Assembly: GCA_002400675.1 (NCBI GenBank)
Contig: NVQY01000036.1
Coordinates: forward strand, 1-11,748
Direction: 5' to 3'
DNA from: Paracoccaceae bacterium
GTDB taxonomy: Bacteria > Pseudomonadota > Alphaproteobacteria > Rhodobacterales > Rhodobacteraceae
Length of the DNA stretch: 11,748 nt
The notes under the pieces are model-generated. The model searched no databases. It saw only the letters and a program-made list of their open reading frames with translations, and was not told where the DNA came from. Within the stretch, counting starts at the first letter, position 1; the number at the start of each line of letters is the position of its first letter. Of this stretch, positions 6,741-11,748 are shown piece after piece. A program made the translations under genes and the position numbers.

Positions 6741-6763
6741 TCGAGAATCGTCAATTTGTTGTT

Positions 6764-8080
6764 TCAGCGATTGTCCCTGCAAAATTCATCTACCAAATCC
6801 GCCCAGTCCTGCATCAGCTTCACCCTCTGATCCCAATAGGTTGCGCGATTGTAAGTGCGTCGAATGACGTTCTTGTCTTGGTGTGCAAGTGCGGCCTCAA
6901 TTACTTCTGGGTCGAAGCCACGTGAATTGAGGATGGTGCTGGCCGTGGCGCGGAATCCGTGGGCAGTGACTTCTTCTTTTTGATATCCCAAGCGACGCAA
7001 GGCTGAGTTGAAGGCGTTTTCAGAAATCCATTTTCGGTTGGATACAAGGGATGGAAACATGAGATCGACGCCTTCGATTTCTGGCCAGTTTTCCTCAACT
7101 ATCATCAGGGATTGATCCGAGAGTGGGACAAGGTGTTCGCGGCGCATCTTTGTGCGCTCCACAGGGATCGTCCAGATGCGTTTCTCAAGGTCAAATTCCT
7201 GTTTCTTTGCTCCGCGCACTTCGCCGGGCCGAGTCATTGTCAGGATCTGGAATTTTAACGCCTCGATGGTAATGCGCCATCCGGTGAAGCCTTCAAGATC
7301 GCGCAGAAGTGCCCCGAACTGTTTTTCGTCGGTGATGGCTGCACGGCTCACGACCCTTGGCGGGATAAGCGCGTCTTTCAGGGCGAAGGTGGGATCGTTC
7401 TCAGCTCGCATTGTAATAACTGCTAAGCGAAAAACAGCAGAAATTGCACCGCGCATTTTCTTGGCAGTCTCACGCCGTCCGCTCTTTTCGATGGACTTTA
7501 AGAGGTAGAGCAACTCGGCAGGGGTGATTTCGCTGATCGGGCGGTTGTGCAGTGGCGAGGCCAGATCAAGAAGGAACCAGCGTTTCTTTTTCATGGTTGT
7601 TGGTGCCAGGCCGCGTTCAATTGAGTCTGCAATGTACTCTTCTGCGACCAGTTTGAAGGTGGTGCGAGCCTGCATTTCGGCAGAAATCTTGTCGAGCTTG
7701 CGTTGTGAGGCAGGATCTACCCCATCCGTCAATTGCACCCTGATTTCGTCTCTCTTGCCCCGGGCTTTGGCCAGCGTTACCGTTGGGTACGATCCGTGGG
7801 CAAGCAATCGTTCTTGTCCCATGTATTTGTACTTCTGACGCCAGAGTTTTGAGCCGTTTGGGGTAATCATCAGATAAAGGCCCAAAGAGTCGTAAAGCTT
7901 ATAAGCTTTATCTCTTTGTTTTACTTTGCGAATTTGGAACTCTGACAGTGCCAAGTGGGGTACAATCTCCGATGGTTTTGCGTGATACCCCACTTTTGTA
8001 CCCCACTTTAGCGTGTGTAAGTGGGGTATGAAGGGTTCAGCTATGTTCACCATGGGATCACAAAAGCGCATAAAAATCAA
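6764..8080 (-). CDS. int: P4-type tyrosine-recombinase integrase (DUF4102 arm-binding domain)
   Basis: A 438-aa frame encoding a site-specific integrase of the prophage-P4 family. The arm-DNA-binding DUF4102-type domain spans about 44-135 (LSEFQIRKVKQRDKAYKLYD, then GLYLMITPNGSKLWRQKY and the HGSYPTVTLAKAR block); the core-binding domain is about 140-235; the catalytic domain is 250-420. Catalytic residues are present in order: Arg284 (TMTRPGEV), Lys311 (ERTKMRRE), His374-x-x-Arg377 (AHGFRATA), His400 and the nucleophile Tyr410 (RRTYNRA). The enzyme looks intact. The first about 43 residues lie outside the conserved domain and overlap four copies of AAGTGGGGTA, so the true start may be TTG 7954 (12 nt after GGAG), with the repeats forming the promoter/operator; ATG 8053 and 8080 are alternatives. 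It lies between two different tRNA 3' remnants, as expected of an island integrase. Confidence 0.93.
   Translation of the reverse strand: MIFMRFCDPMVNIAEPFIPHLHTLKWGTKVGYHAKPSEIVPHLALSEFQIRKVKQRDKAYKLYDSLGLYLMITPNGSKLWRQKYKYMGQERLLAHGSYPTVTLAKARGKRDEIRVQLTDGVDPASQRKLDKISAEMQARTTFKLVAEEYIADSIERGLAPTTMKKKRWFLLDLASPLHNRPISEITPAELLYLLKSIEKSGRRETAKKMRGAISAVFRLAVITMRAENDPTFALKDALIPPRVVSRAAITDEKQFGALLRDLEGFTGWRITIEALKFQILTMTRPGEVRGAKKQEFDLEKRIWTIPVERTKMRREHLVPLSDQSLMIVEENWPEIEGVDLMFPSLVSNRKWISENAFNSALRRLGYQKEEVTAHGFRATASTILNSRGFDPEVIEAALAHQDKNVIRRTYNRATYWDQRVKLMQDWADLVDEFCRDNR
7953..8029. repeat. Four copies of AAGTGGGGTA(C/T), arranged + - - +
   Basis: Copies are at 7953-7963 (plus), 7985-7995 (minus), 7998-8008 (minus) and 8019-8029 (plus). 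The two central copies are tandem with a 13-bp period and the outer two face them. Each shares at least 10 bases. They lie over the 5' end of the integrase frame. Arm-type sites for the integrase, or operators for autoregulation, are the likely roles; both are inference. Confidence 0.85.
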
Positions 8081-8086
8081 TGGTTT

Positions 8087-8113
8087 TGAGAAGAAATGAG
8101 AAGCTATGAGAAG
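8087..8113. repeat. Three TGAGAAG direct repeats with exact 10-bp period
   Basis: TGAGAAG is repeated at 8087-8093, 8097-8103 and 8107-8113, exactly one helical turn apart, just upstream of the integrase frame and 6 bp from the tRNA-Leu-like 3' end. Helical phasing suggests cooperative protein binding, such as excisionase, integrase arm sites or a repressor. No protein is identified. Confidence 0.75.
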
Positions 8114-8119
8114 GTAATT

Positions 8120-8136
8120 TGGTGCCCAGGAGAGGA
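8120..8136 (-). other. attachment-site remnant: 3' end of tRNA-Leu (17 bp)
   Basis: On the minus strand this reads TCCTCTCCTGGGCACCA, which corresponds to the last T-loop base, the 3' side of the T-stem, the acceptor 3' strand, discriminator and CCA of a leucine tRNA of proteobacterial type. The match ends abruptly inside the T-loop and no tRNA follows upstream. Seventeen bases of tRNA 3' end is a typical att core for P4-type integrases, and the integrase lies just downstream in the same direction, the usual geometry. The short length makes chance possible. Confidence 0.5.
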
Positions 8137-8240
8137 AGTCCGTTCTTGAACCCTACTCCGGTTCGAGTACCAGAACCCTGAATATTTTTCAAGGCTTTAA
8201 ACGTCCAAGGCCATTTATATCACTGCATCTTGGCGCTTGA

Positions 8241-8262
8241 TTTGTCCAGAATTTGTCCAGAA
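8241..8262. repeat. Tandem 11-bp repeat TTTGTCCAGAA x2
   Basis: TTTGTCCAGAA at 8241-8251 is followed directly by an identical copy at 8252-8262. It is about 105 bp from the tRNA-Leu-like 3' end and 161 bp upstream of the 335-aa gene. Head-to-tail pairs of this size near tRNA 3' ends resemble integrase arm sites; an operator for the downstream gene is an alternative. Confidence 0.8.
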
Positions 8263-8423
8263 ATTCAACCGTGAAGTGCGACTCATTCGATGGAAAAACG
8301 CTAAGCTCGCGATCAAGGACGAACTTCCGTCTGGGGACGGGATGACGTCTGCGTGTTAGGGATAAGCGCAACCTGCCTCCCTTTGGTACAAGGCGGAAGC
8401 GACCCAAGCAAAGTGAGACGATT

Positions 8424-9431
8424 ATGAACATCCCTGAAGTCATCCCCCGCATTTCCCAAAAAAGAATCCACGGTGATCCCAGTATCGGCTGCGGTGTGCA
8501 GCTGCGGCAGAAATACAAGTTTCTGATCGTGATGGGCGTATTCGGCCCACGCGCAACACTGCGAACCGTTTGCCAGCGGATGTATGTCACCAGCACCTTC
8601 ATCGAGCCCCGCAAGAACAAGCGCACCGGCGACGTCGAGAAAGTCGAGGTTCTCAACGACGAGTCCGCCTACAACCGTTTGGACAATACCTTCCGGGTGG
8701 AAGATAAACCCTTGATCCAGGCTGAACTGGATTTCTTGCGCCGCTGTTTTGAGCATGTGTTTGGGGTCGAGGCGATGGCCAGTACAACCGATGATTTACT
8801 GCTGCGGGGCTCAATACACAAATTGTTGCGGAACCTGATGGGGGCAACCACCAAGCTGGACTGGAACGGTATCGACCCGATCCTAGCGCTGCAGGCCATC
8901 GCCTGCACCACTGATCCGATGCTTGAGGTCAATATCGAAACTGCCGAAATTACCCGCTGGACGAAACTCGACAAGCAGCCAGAGCCGGTGTTCCCAGCAG
9001 AAGATTGTCAGGTTCTGCCAGCCGGAACCGGGTATCGCCTGTTTCTGGATGCTCAGGTTGTTCGTGAACGCCCGCTAGTGTTTGAGTTTGCCGAGGTGGC
9101 CGAAGGTAGGGACGTGGATGGTGAACCAGTGCGGGCGCAAATGTTACCCAAAGCTATCTTGTCCGAAGACGGGGTGGGCCCGTGGCGCGTGGCCAAGCGA
9201 ATGAACCAACCGTTGCAGTTGGGGCACAGCGAGGGGCGTTTTGGGTTTTGTGCCATTTCCGGGCTGGGTTTGGCCTTCGATGACTTGTTTCCAAAGGGGT
9301 TCAATCCAGCCCGTCTGAGTAACGCGGATCTGAGATTCTTGGTTGGACAACTGACCGAACAGTTCCTGACCGGCAACCCGCCAGTGGTCGGTATCCGGCG
9401 CTATTCCCTGACTAAGACCGATGCAAAATGA
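8424..9431 (+). CDS. Unknown 335-aa protein, convergent with CHAT protease
   Basis: A soluble 335-aa protein of no family I recognise. The N-terminal 75 residues are basic, with RKNKRTGDVEK at 63-73; 95-160 looks helical (LIQAELDFLRRCFEHVFG, then SIHKLLRNLMGATTKLDWNGIDPILALQAIA); 175-250 is acidic and probably beta-rich; the C-terminal part includes LGHSEGRFGFCAISGLGLAFDDLF (266-289). No signal peptide, membrane helix, nuclease, kinase or NTP-binding motif is visible. ATG 8424 is the only normal start after an upstream in-frame stop at 8343; the Shine-Dalgarno sequence is weak (GAG at 8415-8417). Coding is supported by sustained GC-rich codon use with its neighbour and by the long undisturbed frame. 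Its last 20 bp overlap the end of the CHAT gene on the other strand. A role as partner, regulator or protease target of the CHAT protein is possible but unproven. Confidence 0.75.
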   Translation: MNIPEVIPRISQKRIHGDPSIGCGVQLRQKYKFLIVMGVFGPRATLRTVCQRMYVTSTFIEPRKNKRTGDVEKVEVLNDESAYNRLDNTFRVEDKPLIQAELDFLRRCFEHVFGVEAMASTTDDLLLRGSIHKLLRNLMGATTKLDWNGIDPILALQAIACTTDPMLEVNIETAEITRWTKLDKQPEPVFPAEDCQVLPAGTGYRLFLDAQVVRERPLVFEFAEVAEGRDVDGEPVRAQMLPKAILSEDGVGPWRVAKRMNQPLQLGHSEGRFGFCAISGLGLAFDDLFPKGFNPARLSNADLRFLVGQLTEQFLTGNPPVVGIRRYSLTKTDAK

Positions 9432-11748
9432 AACCTGCCCAGTAGAATGGATGGGAAAAGGGACATGCGCCTGACACCAGCGGATCGGGTTCGCCGCTGG
9501 TAAACCGTAACCGCCCGCTACTGCCTGAATTGAGGGTAGTTTCGGAGGCTTCCCGCAACCAAATCTGGGCCGATTGCAACGCCTCAGACAAAGGTTTTCC
9601 TGTTTTAAGATTGAGATAGAAGCGCTCCAACAGCAAGCGCGCCGCCAGATCATCCACGGGCCACAAGGTGCTAACCACGGCGCGGGCTCCGGCGGCAATG
9701 AAGGCGGTGGGAAAGCCAAAAGCTTCCAGCGGCAAATTGCCAAAGTCACTCAATCCGCTCTGACAGGTGGCCAGCGTCACGATTGGGTCGCCGCTTAACC
9801 GGGCATGCTCAAACACCCAGCGGGCGGTCAGTACGCCACCATCAGCGCAGCGAATCCCCGCCCCTGCGTGGTAGTCAAAATCATGCTCGCCGTGGCAAGT
9901 GAAATGGATGAGATCGGTAGCCTCGCCACTGACTAAATGTGCCTGAACCTCCTCCAGGCCCCGCAGAACCGTGCAGGCCCCCGTCAGGTTTCCCAGAAAT
10001 TGGTTTTCCTGTTCAGCCTGTTCTAGCCTAGGATCCATCACCTGCAGAGCCGTTGTCAACTGGACTGGATTCTCCCGTCGTTGGTCCGGGCCATAGGTCA
10101 CCCGGGTCCGGTCAAGCAAACGGCCTCCTTCTGGCATTTGCAAGGCGGCGAAAGGTACAGTGCCCCAGCCGCCCATGGCAAAAAGTACAATTTCATCAAT
10201 GCCATCGTTTTGTAGATCAAACAGCAGCGGACCAAAGGCTCCGGAAATACCTTCGATCCAATGATCCAGATGGCGGGCAAACTCCACCAAACCCTTGCCC
10301 TTTTTCAGGCCTTGCGTGCCAGAGAAAAAACCCGGTCTGGTGCCATCCAGCATGTCCGCCCAGAAATCCATGCCAACCCCGGGCAGTTCATAGAGGTCAC
10401 AGGTTTCTCCTCGGGTCAGTAGGATACCGCACCAGCCGTTGGTGACGGGGTTCAATAAATAGATTTCCCCGGTGGTCTCGGGTTGCTCATAAAGAGAATC
10501 ATCCACCCCGGTCAAACGACCAAAGATCCGGCGCGCAAGCATCAGACCCCCAACAGGGCCAGATTCGCGCAACGCCCCCAGAATGCCGTAGTCGCAAATT
10601 TGGGCAATCTCGGACAATAGCGCGCTTTTCTCGGAGAAGGCCTCGGCTTGCTCCAGCACGGTTTGGGTTCGCGCCAATACCGCCTCGGCCATGGCGAGCA
10701 TCATGGTGGCGTCATCTTGAACCACGGCCAACAGTGATCGGTGCCGGTGCCATTCTACCCACCATTGAGTGGTGGTGATCGGATCAAACACGCTTTCGCA
10801 TTCCGCCAACAGGGTGGCCACTTCTGTCCCACGATCCACGGAACCATCAAGGCAGATTTGCAGGAGTAAAGCGGCTCGATTGAGGCGCATGACATGGGCT
10901 CCGATACTGGCTGCCTGGTCGCCCAAAGCAATACCTTCCGCCATCAACTGCTCGGCTTTGCGAAAGTCGGCTGCCTTTTGCTTTCCTTCGCGCTCTATCA
11001 GGGCGGTAGCCAAATTCTGGAGCGCGCTGGTGCGCAACTCAAGTGGAACGCTGCCCGTGCAATTCTGCAAGGCCAGCCGGGCGTATCTAACGGCTTTCTG
11101 GGCCGCTCGTTGGTCACCGGTCCGGGTGGCGCGGTTGGCCAGCCAGGCCAGATCGACATAAACTTGGGCCCGCCCTTCCGGGGCCTCCAGCTGGGTATAG
11201 GCGCGCAGAGCTGAGCGAAAGGCCCGTTCGGCCAGGGCAACGTTGTCATCTGGCCGGCCTTCGACCCGGTCGGCATAAGCGCTGGCCAGCAGAGTTTGGG
11301 CGTTGGCCCAAAACATCAGATCATCTTTGCGACGCAACCGACGCAAGATACCTTCCAACTCGACAATGGCACGCTCTGTCCCGGGATACCGTTCCGGTCC
11401 CACCAATTCGGTCAATGCATAGGCCCGATAGTAGCGCGACCTGATTTCCCCGTCCGTGTCAGATTGCTGTTGGTACAATTCCACCGCCCGGTTCAGGTGC
11501 GCAATCGCTTCCTCCAACACCGGATCACGATACCCACCCTCAGCTTCAACCAAGGAGGCACCCAAACCGAGGAAGGCATCGGCAAGCGGCCTCTTTTTCG
11601 GCGCGGGTTCCAGATGGGCAAACGCGGTCCGAAAACACTTTTCCGCACTCAACCCTTTCCAGTCAGTTAGGCCATTTTCAAACAGGAAGGTGCCGAGCTG
11701 TAACCATAGCTCAGCGGCCTCGGAGCCGGTGGCTGTACGAACGGCTTG
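9412..11748 (-). CDS. TPR-CHAT caspase-like protease (5' end beyond window)
   Basis: A large protein whose frame stays open from the right edge to the stop at 9412; at least 778 residues are in view and the start lies outside. TTG 11652 is not a credible start because coding continues upstream (ELWLQLGTFLFENGL at about 11670-11715). The N-terminal part is a run of helical TPR-like repeats ending near 10800, a linker follows, and the C-terminal third is a CHAT (caspase HetF-associated with TPRs) domain: LIHFTCHGEHD with catalytic His (codon 9892-9894), VTLATCQSGLSD with catalytic Cys (codon 9763-9765), AFIAAGARAVVSTLWPVDD, and the closing HPFYWAGFILHR. The His-Cys dyad is intact. Such proteases act in bacterial cell-death and defence pathways, for instance on gasdermins or with Cas effectors; neither partner is seen here. 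The TPR part is likely the sensor. Only the convergent 335-aa gene is visible next to it. Confidence 0.9.
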   Translation of the reverse strand, partial: QAVRTATGSEAAELWLQLGTFLFENGLTDWKGLSAEKCFRTAFAHLEPAPKKRPLADAFLGLGASLVEAEGGYRDPVLEEAIAHLNRAVELYQQQSDTDGEIRSRYYRAYALTELVGPERYPGTERAIVELEGILRRLRRKDDLMFWANAQTLLASAYADRVEGRPDDNVALAERAFRSALRAYTQLEAPEGRAQVYVDLAWLANRATRTGDQRAAQKAVRYARLALQNCTGSVPLELRTSALQNLATALIEREGKQKAADFRKAEQLMAEGIALGDQAASIGAHVMRLNRAALLLQICLDGSVDRGTEVATLLAECESVFDPITTTQWWVEWHRHRSLLAVVQDDATMMLAMAEAVLARTQTVLEQAEAFSEKSALLSEIAQICDYGILGALRESGPVGGLMLARRIFGRLTGVDDSLYEQPETTGEIYLLNPVTNGWCGILLTRGETCDLYELPGVGMDFWADMLDGTRPGFFSGTQGLKKGKGLVEFARHLDHWIEGISGAFGPLLFDLQNDGIDEIVLFAMGGWGTVPFAALQMPEGGRLLDRTRVTYGPDQRRENPVQLTTALQVMDPRLEQAEQENQFLGNLTGACTVLRGLEEVQAHLVSGEATDLIHFTCHGEHDFDYHAGAGIRCADGGVLTARWVFEHARLSGDPIVTLATCQSGLSDFGNLPLEAFGFPTAFIAAGARAVVSTLWPVDDLAARLLLERFYLNLKTGKPLSEALQSAQIWLREASETTLNSGSSGRLRFTSGEPDPLVSGACPFSHPFYWAGFILHRS

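Larger units (their letters stand above)
8081..8423. other. Intergenic region between integrase and 335-aa gene
   Basis: This stretch of 343 nt is non-coding as far as I can see. It holds three TGAGAAG repeats (8087-8113), the tRNA-Leu-like 3' end (8120-8136) and a tandem 11-bp repeat (8241-8262). The frame of the plus-strand gene opens at 8346 but has no ATG, GTG or TTG before 8424. Open frames on the minus strand here are continuations of shadows of the 335-aa gene. Promoters for the divergent integrase and 335-aa genes must lie here, but I see no convincing -35/-10 pair. Confidence 0.55.

Noticed and set aside
6685..6925. Plus-strand frames over the tRNA-Cys remnant and the integrase end
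   Set aside because: They run antisense through the well-supported integrase and through a tRNA fragment; no start signals.
8146..8180. T-arm-like sequence CCGGTTCGAGTACC near 8158-8171
   Set aside because: The stem does not pair correctly and no acceptor or anticodon arm can be built around it.
8189..8974. Several minus-strand frames (64-155 codons)
   Set aside because: They lie opposite the 335-aa gene, are rich in Pro, Arg and Ser in the manner of shadow frames in GC-rich DNA, and show no domain.
8424..9431. Bacterial gasdermin as CHAT partner
   Set aside because: The protein lacks an N-terminal Cys and the pore-forming pattern expected and is longer than usual; the convergent orientation also differs from gasdermin operons.
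9144..9749. Minus-strand 201-codon frame
   Set aside because: It overlaps the CHAT catalytic domain in another frame and the 335-aa gene; the CHAT frame explains this DNA.
10053..11670. Plus-strand frames of 106-130 codons
   Set aside because: They are antisense to the TPR-CHAT gene and lack plausible starts or domains.
1..11748. CRISPR array, rRNA genes, insertion sequences
   Set aside because: No regular repeat-spacer pattern, rRNA-like sequence or transposase is present; the repeats seen are short and near the integrase.

Overview
The window looks like accessory DNA from a Gram-negative bacterium, probably a proteobacterium and perhaps an alphaproteobacterium. That guess rests on a P4-type integrase and on two tRNA 3'-end remnants of proteobacterial type; nothing in the window fixes the taxon. 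By eye the base composition is patchy: intermediate in the left operon, AT-richer across SIR2-HerA, and GC-richer across the integrase and the CHAT region. This suggests a composite island built from modules of different origin.

Layout, left to right. (1) 46-3310, plus strand: five tightly packed genes with gaps of 3-4 nt or a 4-nt ATGA overlap. They encode an S66-family serine peptidase (LD-carboxypeptidase/MccF type), two small tandem paralogous proteins of no family I recognise, a short-chain dehydrogenase/reductase, and an HTH-WYL transcription regulator. (2) 3446-6329, minus strand: a SIR2-like NADase candidate followed, with an overlap, by a HerA/DUF87 ATPase. This is the known two-gene SIR2-HerA anti-phage system. 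(3) 6330-8423: a mobility segment with a P4-type tyrosine integrase (minus strand). A 45-bp tRNA-Cys 3' remnant lies just past its stop, and a 17-bp tRNA-Leu-like 3' end lies just upstream of it. Four sets of short phased repeats in this segment look like integrase arm sites or operators. (4) 8424-11748: a 335-aa protein of unknown function (plus) that overlaps tail-to-tail, by 20 bp, a TPR-CHAT caspase-like protease (minus). The protease gene runs off the right edge of the window.

How the parts may work together. SIR2-HerA is expected to sense phage infection and deplete NAD+. The CHAT protein is a protease of the type that often acts in defence or programmed cell death, and the convergent 335-aa gene is a candidate partner, substrate or neighbour. 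The integrase and nested attachment-site remnants explain how these modules could have accumulated at one place. The five-gene operon, with its WYL regulator and duplicated small protein, is the part I can least assign and one of the two best places to look for an undescribed system; the other is the CHAT/335-aa pair.
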